Source: Pyrrhosoma nymphula (taxonomy: Eukaryota; Arthropoda; Insecta; Odonata; Coenagrionidae). From it: DNA of 64,000 bases. The stretch lies in contig OY754329.1 of assembly GCA_963573305.1 (NCBI GenBank), positions 65,593,084 through 65,657,083 on the forward strand, given 5' to 3'. Made by a program: the position numbers and the translations under genes. Under the pieces are notes generated by a model. That model saw only the letters and a program-made list of their open reading frames with translations. It ran no database searches and had not been told where the DNA came from. Positions 20,836 to 30,765 of the stretch are shown here, piece by piece. Every line of letters starts with the position of its first letter. Position 1 is the stretch's first letter.

Positions 20836-20868
20836 CTGAAGATGGCATGATATGCTGAAACCCGGGTT
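20836..20868 (+). ncRNA. hammerhead-ribozyme-like motif
   Basis: CTGAAGA (20836-20842) fits the CUGANGA box. GGCAT and ATGCT form a stem II with a short loop. GAAA (20857-20860) follows. A two-base-pair helix III (AC with GT, loop CCGG) leads to GTT at 20866-20868, an allowed NUH cleavage triplet. One extra U separates the first box from stem II, and helix I is weak, so activity is uncertain. The setting beside a Penelope-like element supports the call. Confidence 0.35.
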
Positions 20869-20915
20869 GTTTTCTTAAAATAAAGTGTGGTATAACAACC
20901 AAGTGCTTTTTTATT

Positions 20916-21590
20916 ATTAAAATGAAGGAGTTCCACAGAGTAACGCTGGAGACAGTGTGTTATATACTTCAATAGCATTACCAATCTTTTCATAACACAA
21001 TTTCACATTCTTAGTTCTCTTTAGGTATCTCATGACTTTCTTAAATCTATCCCAATTTTGAACACTTGGTTTTTTATTGTACTGACTCAATTTACAAGTT
21101 GCAAAGGATGTCAGGTCTAGTAATACTTGCTAAATACAATAAATAACCAATAGCTCTTTGGTACAATTTTGCATCAAAATCATCAGTGTCCCCAGGATAC
21201 CTTTTTACACCCACAGTCAAGGGAGCAACACAACCCTTGGGGCATTCTCCATCCAAAATTCTGACAATACATTTTCAATGAAGCTGCTCTGATCAACATA
21301 CATAATTTGATTATCCTTAATTACATTCATGGTCAAGATATTGTGTACCTCCCCTAGGTCTTTGAGTTGTGTGTGTTTTGACAATTCCTCCTTAAACCAC
21401 TTAAGCCTTTCCTTAATTCCTTGAGCCAAAATGTCATCAACATACACTCCAATTATTAAGTCTTTAGAAAAATAAACACAAGGTTCACACCATGACCTAC
21501 TAGGGTTCATTTCTTTCAATTTGGAATTAAAACAAATATTCCTGCCTCTTGCAGATTGATGAAAACCATACATACTACGCCTCAGTTTTT
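20916..21590 (-). pseudogene. Copia reverse transcriptase end and RNase H start
   Basis: The ORF 21573-21217 reads YGFHQSARGRNICFNSKLKE, PCVYFSKDLIIGVYVDDILA (the YVDD catalytic box) and LGEVHNILTMNV, standard Copia order. Further downstream, to 20916, only traces of the connection and early RNase H remain before the Penelope insertion. The N-terminal reverse transcriptase, between 21600 and 21890, is decayed. Confidence 0.75.
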
Positions 21591-21890
21591 ACACTTAGTT
21601 GGTTTTATATTTTGATTCATGACAAAAAACATGAAGCTTCTCTACATAAACCTAGTCTTTTATGGGACTCTTGAAATATGCAGCATTTACATCATATCGT
21701 TCAACACACCACTGGTTTTTCATTGCAATAGCAAACAAGACTCCTATTGTTTTTCTCTTGATCACTACATCATAATCAATCTCTGCAATTCGGTTCAACC
21801 AAGGGCTACAAGTCTAGCTCTGTAAACACAGTCATTATTCAATCCCTCCTTAATTCTAAATCGCCATTTTGTTCCAATTACATTTATGTC

Positions 21891-23376
21891 TTAAGGTCTC
21901 TTTACCAATTCCCAGCACTCATTTTCTTCAAATGCTCTAAGCTCCTTTAACATTGCATATTTCCATTTTTCAGTATTAATTCCAGATAAAGCTTCTTTGG
22001 GATTTTTAAGGACGTTTGAACATGAACAAACAGAAACCTTTAACATATCACAGGAAAAACACATGTTCTTTATTTTTTTCCCAGCTCTACGACATTCAGC
22101 CGTTACACCAGTTACACGTTCTGTTTCTTTAACTCCCTCATCTGAACTGGATTCACTATTCTCCCTTTCATTTTCTGAAAGATTATCACTAACATCAGAA
22201 TCTAGCATACTCACATTTAAAAATTGATACGCAATTTCTAAATTCTCATCAGATTCACCTTTTTTGCTCTCCTTCGTTTGAAATACATTTTCCTCAAATC
22301 TGAAGTTTCTGGATAAAACAACGCACTTGTTTTTTATATCCCATAACTTAAACCCTCTCCTAGCTTCTAGATGCCCCAGCATAATACACTCCTTTGCTCT
22401 CGGCTCCAATTTACCTACTTTGGTATTCTCAATGTAAGCCCATTCCTTACGCCCAAAAACTCTCATGCGACTTAACTCATCATCTGATAGTTTTTTATTA
22501 AACCGCAGCTCATATGGTATTTCCCCATTAATAGCTGATGACATGCACCTGTTCTTTGTGTAACATGCTGCACCCACAGCTTCCCCCAAAAATCTAAAGA
22601 GAGCCCGGACTGAATTAGCATGCACCGAGCTATAGTCAATGACTGTTGGTTCAGTCTCCGCTACGCCCATTTGCTGGTGTTCTCCATACAAAGAGGATCT
22701 ATGAACAATTTCATTATTCACACAATATTCATCAAATTTTTTACTACAAAATTCACCTCCATTATCAGACGGAAATGATTTTAAAGTTTTTTCATGAAGG
22801 GTCTCAACCTTATTTTTTTAATCAACAAACATGAAATACATCACCCTTTTGTTCTAAGACAGCTACTTCACTGTAGCGAGTATAGTCATCAGTGAAAATC
22901 AAAGAATATTTACCTCCAGTCTTGGTCTCAGGTTTCCCTGGCTAACATCGGAATATACACAATCGAGTACAGTAGCAGACCTCTCCTTTCTCTCTGGAAA
23001 CTGAAATGTTTTCCTTTTCCTTTATAGCACATACTCCGCAGATGCTCGATGTTGCCTTTGGGATTATATTATTGTCTGGGAGATTCTCTTCATGCCCGAA
23101 CCATTGGTGCCATAATTCTCACTGTTTTTTCAATTAATTGTCACTGTTTTTTGACATTCACACTCACAACCTGCGGTTCACAATGGGATGCTAATCTGCT
23201 CTTTTCCATTTCATACCACTCTGTTGATTGCATACATATCATTGTCAACTATTGTTGCACAATAGATTTCTAGATCATTATTCAAATAATGAAATAGGCG
23301 AATTTCACAATCATCAACGGTGTATCGAAAACCAACACTGATACACAGAAAGTAGGTTGTCCCCAATTTCAGTTAC
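21891..23376 (-). pseudogene. Copia integrase region
   Basis: About 23060-22830: GNIEHLRSMCAIKEKENI, then KYSLIFTDDYTRYSEVAVL with the first catalytic aspartate. About 22790-22700: SFPSDNGGEFCSKKFDEYC, with the second aspartate, and VHRSSLYGEHQQMGVAE with the catalytic glutamate. The open ORF 22721-21891 continues with INGEIPYELRFNKKL, LRVFG-like MRVFGRKEW, AKECIMLGH and KLWDIKNKCVVLSRNFRF, the Copia integrase C-terminus. Stops upstream of 22721 break the frame. It would have integrated Copia cDNA. Confidence 0.8.
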
Positions 23377-23730
23377 CTAAAGCACTTTATTTAATCTCAA
23401 AGTTGAACCACCATTTTTATTGCTTATTTTCATTCTCACGGAATCCACTCCCTTTACTTTGCAAGTCACTCCTATTTCCACTGTTTCCATTACGTTTTCA
23501 CTGAAGTCCTCCGGAAACTCATGATATGGTGTAATATGACTGTTACAACCACAGTCCACTATCCACCTGTTGGGATTACTATCACTATGGTCACGGCCCT
23601 CATTTCCTTTCAATGCTTGGTAGGCTATGTACTTGAATGTCACCACTCTGGTGCCCAATTTTTTTAGTTCTTCAAATCCTTCCACATGGATATCTTCTCT
23701 GTTTGCCTTTGCTTCTCTGCTGTTGAACAA
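23377..23730 (-). pseudogene. Copia protease
   Basis: ORF of 117 residues. NRWIVDCGCNSHITPYHEFP holds the Copia protease signature, with DCG in place of the usual DSG; the active aspartate is kept. It is followed by KVKGVDSVRMKI and STLRLNKVL, which match the second half of the domain. It lies directly between gag and integrase. Confidence 0.75.
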
Positions 23731-23749
23731 TTGCTTTAGTGTCGCTGCC

Positions 23750-24605
23750 CCATTCGGAATTCCACTTTTCCTTTACTTTGGACATATGGTAGAAGGATGA
23801 ACCCTCTATTCTTCAGTTGTAGCGGAGAATAGTTCCTCTCAATTTGGTTTCTAATGTTTTGGGACATTCTCTCGCAAAAGACCAAACTCATAACACACTA
23901 GACAGGATTTGTCCCCACTATTGTTTTTTCCCAAATTATTACTGTGTCCTCTGTAATTTCTCATCACAAGCAGGCTTCTTAGCTCCTTAATTTTTCTAGT
24001 CTGCTCTTCCCTGTCTCTCTCCATTACAGATTCCTCCAACAGAAGCTTATTTATTACATTGTCTCTGACGTTAATTTTTCCTCATTCAACTCCATTACCC
24101 GAGCCAAGGAAGTATATTTCTCATGTTTCAATCCCCTCAGTATGTATCCAGCCATGTCTTGGTCGTTGATGTTTAATCCATGTGATTTTATAGTTTCTCA
24201 CAAACATTCTCCACTCGATTCAGGTAGACTATGATTGGCTCAACAGGTTTCTTTAGCAGTTTGCGAGTTCGTCCGTGGTGTTGATAAACTGCAACGGCGA
24301 AATCCTGAAGTGTATTACCTTTAACCTATTCCAAGAATGTTTAGCCCTTTGGTGCTTGCAGACATAATTCAAATAGCAATCTTTTACAAACTGTGTGAGG
24401 TAGCACAATGCATCGTCATTGTTCTCTCTCTTTGTGATTTAAATCTTTACCGTCGTAATATTCAGGATCAACTGCTTCCCACACTTTCTTTCTCACCGGC
24501 AACGCCTTAAGTAAGAGAATAAATTTATTCTCTTACGCTACGTGAGATACTTTTTTGGTCCCAATCTCTCGATGTTCATCATCTCCAAAGGTGTTGCCAT
24601 GGCCG
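23750..24605 (-). pseudogene. Copia gag (first copy)
   Basis: The 5' part reads MATPLEMMNIERLGPK. The zinc-knuckle region is in the ORF 24039-23851 (GDKSCLVCYEFG) but is broken just after. Intermediate DNA matches 17309-18140 closely, with scattered frameshifts. It sits downstream of the interrupted LTR at 24679-27117 and upstream of protease. Confidence 0.7.
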
Positions 24606-24933
24606 TGAAGTAACGTAATGACGCAGTAATAATTATACTAGAGCTAAACTTATTTCAGAATTTTCTGGGTCCGTAGCCTATTAAAAATCGGAACTCAATT
24701 TCAAAAAGACTTTTATTACTCGTAATGACACACGTCAGCTCATTTCAACAGATATGAAACTACTACTACTAAAGGCGCGAACATACATGTGCCGCCAAAA
24801 ACCTTTCGGAACCTGTTAAACAAAACAAAAGGAAAACACAATTCACTACCTGCCATTACTCAATATTATAGTATAATTTACCCAGGGAGAACGCCAAGAG
24901 CAAAAAGAAATCAAATAAACGTCATGTTGACGG

Positions 24934-25620
24934 TCTTAAAATCCTCTCAATCCCAGGTCAATAATACCCATTTCCTTCCCTCCACCATGACCCAACCACG
25001 ACCTCTTCTGGTTGGTCAAAAAGAGGTCAGAAATACGACATTTTGATGGTCAAAAAAATCTCTGGTCAAAAAAACAAGCCGGAATCCTAGCGTATGGATG
25101 CGTTCCCGAGCCGGAAACCTAGCGGACGAAAACGTTCACGAGCCGGAATCCTAGCATATGGAAGCGTTCCAGAGCCGTAAAACCTAGCGGACGAAAACGT
25201 TCACGAGCCGGAATATCGTATTACCTCTCCACTGACTTTGCTGCTCTCTCAAAAAAAAAAGAATTTGAAATCTATCACTTTTAATGTGCTATTCAGGATT
25301 GACAATATGTAGTAAGTCATATTATACTACCTCGTATTTTCCCTAACGTTATGGTACCTGTATCGCATGATTGACTATCCTACGACTCGACCTAATCGAC
25401 TCGCACCTTATCTCGCACCCATTTAGCGCAGATCACGTCGATTGACGTGGTCCCGCCGTTCGGCATAGAAAAATCTTAAAATCCTCTCAATCCCAGGTCA
25501 ATAATACCCATTTCCTTCTCTCCACCATGACCCAACCACGACCTCTTCTGGTTGGTCAAAAAGAGGTCAGAAAGACTGCATTTTGATGGTCAAAAATATC
25601 CCTGGTCAAAAAAACGAGCC
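24934..25620 (+). repeat. 147-bp direct repeat pair at 540-bp spacing
   Basis: 24934-25080 and 25474-25620 share nearly all bases, beginning TCTTAAAATCCTCTCAATCC and ending AAAAAAAC(A/G)AGCC, with only a few substitutions and no length difference. The interval contains the 64-bp tandem repeat. It looks like an internal duplication within the TIR element. Confidence 0.85.
25077..25215 (+). repeat. 64-bp tandem repeat, two units plus partial third
   Basis: Units start AGCCGGAATCCTAGC and include AGCGGACGAAAACGTTCACG. They begin at 25077, 25141 and 25206 (partial). Within each unit AGCCGGAA and AGCCGGAAACCTAGC repeat, so the array grew from a shorter word. Confidence 0.85.
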
Positions 25621-25738
25621 GTTCGGCGTTGACGGGACCACGTCAATAGACGTGGCCCTTTAACTTTAGGCCAATTAAAAAAATGGGTTCAGTTTCTAGC
25701 GTCTTCCTTAAATTCGCGACCCGCACTGAATGTGTTAA
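25385..25738. repeat. piggyBac-like MITE fragment
   Basis: The right side ends CACTGAATGTG then TTAA at 25735-25738, like the end at 1-96. GACGTGGTCCCG near 25446 and CGGGACCACGTC near 25637 form an inverted pair. One copy of the 147-bp repeat lies between them, so the insertion is itself rearranged. Confidence 0.35.
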
Positions 25739-26175
25739 CGAATCAGAAAGACGCATATATGTAGTCACTTTCGTGGTTAAATGTGACTTCGAGAACTAAA
25801 ATCGTTAAATAATTATTCCGTGATAGTTTGAGGAAATACCATAAAATCTTGATACAAGTTATTTGCCATTAATTAATGCCAGATAACTGTTATCCCATGT
25901 TGCCACATAGTATTAATATAATTGCAATATTACTGCGAACAAACAAGATTTTTCCAATTCCTGTACGTTAGCTTCAGCGTCGTAGCTAGGGGCTGGCCAG
26001 GCGGGCGGCTGCCAGGGGCGCAACCCTCAGGGGGCGCACTTTGCAGACCCACAGCCTGCGGGCCATAAATCGAGGAAATATTATTTAATATTATGTATGC
26101 CGGAAAATATGCCAAAAATGTCAAAATAGTTTTGCTCCACAAATTTTCTGCATTATGAAAAACCCTCTAGGATGT

Positions 26176-26267
26176 CGTCTTTTAGACCACTTAAAAACCA
26201 ATCCTAGTTTTTTAGGCCACTTAAAAACCAATCCTAGTCTTTTAGACCTCTTAAAAAACCAATCCTA
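26176..26267 (+). repeat. 31-bp repeat in three tandem units
   Basis: Each unit reads approximately TTTTAGACCACTTAAAAACC followed by AATCCTAG. Single diverged copies in inverted and direct orientation occur near 26405-26440 and 26580-26615, so this word is spread through the right half of the TIR element. Confidence 0.85.
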
Positions 26268-26912
26268 GACCACGATAATGGTGGAGCAAATATATTTAGA
26301 AAGAGTGAGAAATCAACTGAATAAGATACCAGAATGTACTTTAACTGCCAAATTAACTATTTTAACAGATTATTTCCAATTATATCTTTACTTCAGCATT
26401 AATGTGGTCTAGGATTGGTTTTTAAGTGACCTAAAAGACGTCAACGAAGACTACTTAAAAATGTTGGTAAATGGACATGATATATGCCCGTTTAGGTACC
26501 TATATACATGTGCGGTGAGTCGAAAATGTATTAATAGTTAATGTTGCTTCACCATATTGTATTTTGAAGAGGTCTTAGTTGACGTCTTTTAGACCACTTA
26601 AAAACAAATCCTTGACCACGTTATTGATGAAGTAAATATATTTTGAATTAACGAGTAATAATTGTGAAAATGGATTTAAGAATGTCCTTAAACTGCCAAG
26701 CGATCAATTTAAACAGATTCTGGTCAGCATTTTCGCTGGTCATTTTTTTTCTTTTCAAAACCAAAGTAAAACCATTGACCATGGTGACCTTTCTGACCTC
26801 TGAAAGACGTCTTCATGACCTCAGTGTTCTCCCTGGGTAAACACGAAGCATCACAGAAATTTAATGAATGACACCATAAATATCTTGTATGTAATAGCAA
26901 AAAATAATACCT

Positions 26913-27060
26913 GGGATGATGTTTTCGGGCAATGCTGCATTTTATTCATTTTGAAAAACTCAACGTTTCTCTTCTCTTAATGACGCTTCCAGTTCGAGAA
27001 ACGAAACTTTGAGGTTTTTCAAAATTAACGAAACGCTGCATTGCCCGAAAGCATCATCCT
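26913..27060. mobile_element. 148-bp foldback element in Copia LTR
   Basis: Imperfect inverted arms run 26913-26971 and 26996-27060. The outer word GGATGATG pairs with CATCATCC, then TTTTCGGGCAATGC pairs with GCATTGCCCGAAA. It interrupts the LTR, as shown by comparison with 18480-18510. No ORF. Confidence 0.78.
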
Positions 27061-27117
27061 ACATGAAGAGCTGCGTAAGCCTTCAAAGAAAAACAAAAAT
27101 AAATATACACTCCAACA

Positions 27118-27404
27118 CGATTAATATCATCCTCCCTGAAGTGCTCCGAGCAGAGGAAACTCCCAAGACGTTGGTTCCCAATTCTTTCTGCGAACAGCAC
27201 TGGTCCATTTCTTCCTTTTCTCCGGATCCTTGGGATGTCTATGCATCCATTAAGATTTTAAACACAAAATAATTTAGTGAAACTTTTAGGCTTCTAACTG
27301 CAAATGACTCATCTACAAAACAGTGAACTATACGTTTATAAAAGAATGAATCAAAGTACTTCTAGAAGTATTAAACAGATACACAAACTTATAATTCTAT
27401 GACG
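27118..27404. other. spacer between Copia and Helitron, no gene seen
   Basis: No gene, repeat end or RNA was recognised. It probably represents the DNA flanking the Copia insertion. Confidence 0.3.
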
Positions 27405-28715
27405 CACTAAGAAAGGATTTTTGAAATAAACTATTTTTGGGGTTGTTTTTACCCCATTAATGTGAAATTTTACTCCCTTAAGGTGGTGTGGTGGTATTGG
27501 ATTCGGTGCAGGTGTTTCTTTTTTCGCTTTTAAAAATTACTTGCACTCCAGATATTTGATGGAAGTTTACATCATCGAACACATAAAAGAATGCAGTATT
27601 TAATTCTGTCATTCAATTTTCTTATACGCTTCGTATTTGTCTCATTGCCTTTTTAGCTCTGAATTCATCGATTTTTCTTTCTTTTCATCAATATAAATTT
27701 CCTTGGCAACCATGCGTGAATATCCATATAATAGCGATTTTTTGAATGACCATTCACGCCTGCAGCATTTACAGGCCAGGTTCTGCGACTTCTTTGATAG
27801 TGTTTACCCCAACCTCACTATTTGCGTTTAATGGATTTTACATGGTGTCACCATTTAGCGTGTCACGTTGTTTCTTATAGTCACATACAACTGTTTTCAT
27901 GTTTTCTCTCGCGCGCTGAATTTTAATGGGCACCCTCATCTAACCCTTAATAGCATTATTTATGGCCCCAGTATGGAATCTCATTACCAAGTAGTATACT
28001 TAGTAATTTTCTGCTTGGGGCATTGATATAGAATATGTATTACTTTAAAAATATTCTGAGAATTTGAACCTTGAACCATGATGCGTAGGAACATTTATTT
28101 TTCAAAGAAAAACGAACGCAAAGGGATCGAATTGGAAATCATGAGTTACATGAAAAATAGTCAGTTATCTGTACATAAGAGACATTTTATAGTCCTTAAA
28201 GTTTGAAAATTGTATTACATTTCGTTTTTGAGTTTTACGCGAGCATGCATACTATGTACATTATTTATAAGATTTTCATTACATATAAGCAAATTTCAAT
28301 GAGAGTTCCCTTCGAAGTTCCAAAATGCGATTAATGGCTGGTAGATAGTACCTTAATATAGCGCACGTCATGCATTGATTCTTATTGATAAAACTAAATG
28401 ACATCTCCCGCTGAAATTCAACGGGCATAATCATCATGCCCTTATGAATGTTATCTAGCACAATTTCTGTACCAAGATTGGGTAATAATATTACCAAATA
28501 TGTGGTTTTTGTACCATTTGTTTTTCTCTTCTTCTAAAATATCTATAAAATATGCGATTTCAAATATTCTCGTAATTAAACCTCAAAATTCATGTCATGT
28601 ATACATTTTTTTTGGCCGAGAAAATGTGAAATTCTCAACATTAGCCCGGTTCTTTTTTGCATTACCGGTGCAAGTAATTCACAGCTTTCCGTGCGAAGCC
28701 GGGTCCCGCTTCTAG
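27405..28715 (+). mobile_element. Helitron-like element A, 3' end intact
   Basis: Homologous to 29185-30418 along its length (shared ATTTTTACCCCATTAATGT-like and AATATCGCACTTTTAATGG-type AT-rich tracts). It ends with a short hairpin-forming GC stretch (CCGTGCGAAGCCGGG) and CTAG at 28712-28715, followed by T, the Helitron 3' signature. The 5' TC end could not be found, so this copy is probably 5'-truncated or diverged. It is non-autonomous: no Rep or helicase. Confidence 0.6.
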
Positions 28716-29064
28716 TAAAACAAGAATGCAGAAAACCACCTCAAATTAGCCGCTAATTCTGACTAATCCGACACAGGCTACTGTAACTGTAGAGTTCCTC
28801 GACAGCAGCCTGAACGCACAGAGCTCATGGTAGCAAGACGCAGGCAACCGGTTGACTCAAACAGCTCAGAAACATAAGTCCAGAAATTGGCAAACCAAGA
28901 TGGCGGAATGTTGAACACTCGAAAAATTGTAAACATCGTCTCCTGTATATTAGAACCGCCTTGGGAGGTACCCGCATGTCCCATTTTACTAATTTGGTTG
29001 AATGAGGCCAGGTTGGACAAATGCTGAGGGTTAAACACAAGGCTAGCTGCGGTATGTGCTGGAA
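28716..29064. other. spacer between two Helitron copies
   Basis: No gene supported. Short open frames on the minus strand have no recognisable domain. Confidence 0.3.
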
Positions 29065-30418
29065 TCTACATGCATAAAAGGGAATGTCCTGACTGACTGA
29101 CTCACTCACTCATCAACGCCACAGCCCAAAGTACTGTTGATAAAAACGTGAACTTTTGAGGGTATATCCCAGTCGTGGTTTATAGGCGCGCTAAGAAAGT
29201 ATTTTTGCGAAAAGCAATTTTTTGGATTGTTTTTACCCCATTAATGTTAACTTTTACTCCCACAAGAAAAGCATTTAATTAGGTGTGAGTATTTCTTTAT
29301 TTGCTTTTTTAAATTACTTGCACTCAAAATATTGGTTGGAGATTTAAATCATCGAACGCATAAAAGAATGCAGTATTTAATTCTTTCATTCTTTTTTTCA
29401 ATACGTTTTGTTTCCTATTTGTCTCATTAATGCATTTTTATCTCTTAATTTATCAATTTTTCTTCCTTTTCAACAATATAAATTTCCTTGGCAACCAGGC
29501 GTGAATATTCATTTAATAATAGCGATTTCATGAATGGCCAATCATGCCTGCAGCATTTATTGGCCATGTTCAGTGACGTTGATAGTGTTTCTTGTTGATA
29601 GGCTTTCATGTTTTCTCTCTCGCGCTGAATATTAACGGTCACCCTCATCTAACCCTTAATAGCATTACTTATGGCCGCAGTGTATAATCACATTACCGAG
29701 TAGTATACTTGGTATTTTTCTGTTTCTGGAATTCATATAGAATATGTATACCATCAAACATATTCTGAGAATTTAACCTAAAATCATGATATTTGTAACA
29801 ATTATTTTAACAAGAAAAACGAACGAAAAGGGATTGAACTGGAGATCATTAATTACATGAGTAGTAGTCAGTTATCCGTGCATAGAAGACATTTTATAAT
29901 CCTTAAAGTTTGAACATTGTACCTACTACATTTCGTTTTTGAGTTTTACACGAGCATGCATACTTTGTACATTATTTATAAGATTATCATTACATATAAG
30001 CAAATTTCAATGAAAATTCACCCAGAAGTTTCAACATGCGATTAATGGCTGGTAGATAGTACCTGAATATAGCACGCTTTATGCATTGATTCTTATTCAT
30101 AAAGGTAAATGACATCTCACGCTGAAATTCAACGGGCATGATCATCTTGCCCTTATGAATATTATTTAGCATTATTTCTGGACCAAGATGGGGTAATAAT
30201 ATTACCAAATATGTGATTTTTGTACCATTTGTTTTTCTCTTCTTCGTAAATATCTATTAAAATGCGAATAAAAATATTCTCTAAATTAAACCTCAAATTT
30301 TGTGTAATGTATACATTTTTTTAGCCGTCAAAATGTTAAATTCTCAACATTAGCTATGTTCTTTTATGGATTATTGGTCCAAGTAATTCACAGAGTCCCG
30401 TGCGAAGCCCGCTTCTAG
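29065..30418 (+). mobile_element. Helitron-like element B, complete, non-autonomous
   Basis: Starts TCTACATGCATAAAAGGG at 29065 after an A. It is followed by GACTGACTGACTCACTCA, a word common just inside Helitron-type 5' ends in arthropods. It ends CCGTGCGAAGCCCGCTT then CTAG at 30415-30418, followed by T. Insertion between A and T, a TC start, a hairpin and a CTAG end together match Helitron structure. About 1.35 kb with no rolling-circle Rep or helicase ORF. A helicase fragment of some Helitron lies at 59270-59880. Confidence 0.68.
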
Positions 30419-30428
30419 TAGCTCTATA

Positions 30429-30526
30429 CGTCTCCGAGAGCCGACGAGGACGGACGCGGATGCTACAGGGATAGCGAAGCTAGAGTCAAATAAACTCTAG
30501 GAACAAAAGCCCTAGCGGAAGGAATG
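30429..30526 (+). repeat. left arm of a 27-kb inverted-repeat pair
   Basis: Begins CGTCTCCGAGAGCC. Its first 52 bp match the reverse complement of 57859-57808 with two mismatches, and a weaker match continues to about 57762 (shared AATAAACT and AGC(C/G)GAAGGAAT). It starts 10 bp after the end of Helitron B. Confidence 0.8.
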
Positions 30527-30632
30527 CACTGAGGAAACTCACGTCCACGCACTCGTTGGGCCGAAGTCGATTCTCTTTCGGGCTCCGTCGCGAGGTTTTT
30601 GCTCTATTAATATTCACATTTGGACTAACCAT
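30486..30632 (-). CDS. short exon-like ORF, inverted copy of the array ORF
   Basis: 48-residue frame: MVSPNVNINRAKTSRR then SPKENRLRPNECVDV and a hydrophobic tail. DNA homology to 38640-38815, 47060-47235 and 52330-52500 covers both the ORF and about 80 bp upstream. In the other copies the shared ORF runs up to GTGGAC/GTGAGT, a good splice-donor consensus. The function is unknown. It may be a first exon of a transposon gene or non-coding repeat that happens to be open. Confidence 0.35.
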   Translation of the reverse strand: MVSPNVNINRAKTSRRSPKENRLRPNECVDVSFLSAFLPLGLLFLEFI

Positions 30633-30765
30633 TTGCGCCTCACTAGGAAGTGACTCGGTAGCCGAATTGGTTAAATCGAGGGGCGGGAGACTAGGTGTGG
30701 CTCTGGCAAGGCTACATTCCGAAATTATCGTATTTTTTCATCTTGTAAAAGATACATTCGTAAGA

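Larger units (their letters stand above)
18799..20915 (-). mobile_element. Penelope-like retroelement inserted in Copia pol
   Basis: Copia RNase H homology stops on both sides of this block. It contains a Penelope-type reverse transcriptase on the minus strand (20458-18811). Upstream of it, 20540-20905 has a 31-bp perfect inverted repeat and a plus-strand hammerhead-like motif with AATAAAG downstream. Penelope elements often carry such ribozymes in their terminal repeats. The orientation here is opposite to the ORF, which would need an inverted terminal repeat. Exact ends are uncertain by tens of bases. Confidence 0.68.
24881..26837. mobile_element. 1957-bp TIR transposon, non-autonomous, TA target
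   Basis: The ends CCCAGGGAGAAC and GTTCTCCCTGGG form a perfect 12-bp inverted repeat, flanked by TA on both sides (24879-24880, 26838-26839). It interrupts the Copia LTR cleanly. It has no ORF of note. The inside is modular: a 147-bp direct repeat 540 bp apart, a 64-bp tandem repeat, a 31-bp triple repeat, and a piggyBac-like fragment. The TA duplication suggests a Tc1/mariner-related or similar superfamily, but no transposase confirms this. Confidence 0.78.
24679..27117 (-). repeat. Copia 5' LTR interrupted by two insertions
   Basis: The LTR pieces are 24679-24880, 26838-26910 and about 27100-27117. The minus-strand start is TGTTGGAGTGTATATT at 27117 and the end precedes GGCTACGGACCCAG, an excellent Copia-type primer site. 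Aligned with 18221-18510, the pieces rebuild one 290-bp LTR, showing that the 1.96-kb TIR element and the foldback element came later. Confidence 0.65.

Noticed and set aside
25077..25215. CRISPR-like array
   Set aside because: Only two and a partial unit, no unique spacers, and the setting is a eukaryotic transposon. Simple tandem duplication explains it.
30640..30700. tRNA-like string GTAGCCGAATTGGTTAAATCG
   Set aside because: It resembles an A-box and D-arm, but no T-arm or acceptor pairing follows, and the homologous places in the other units (for example 38690) do not keep it.
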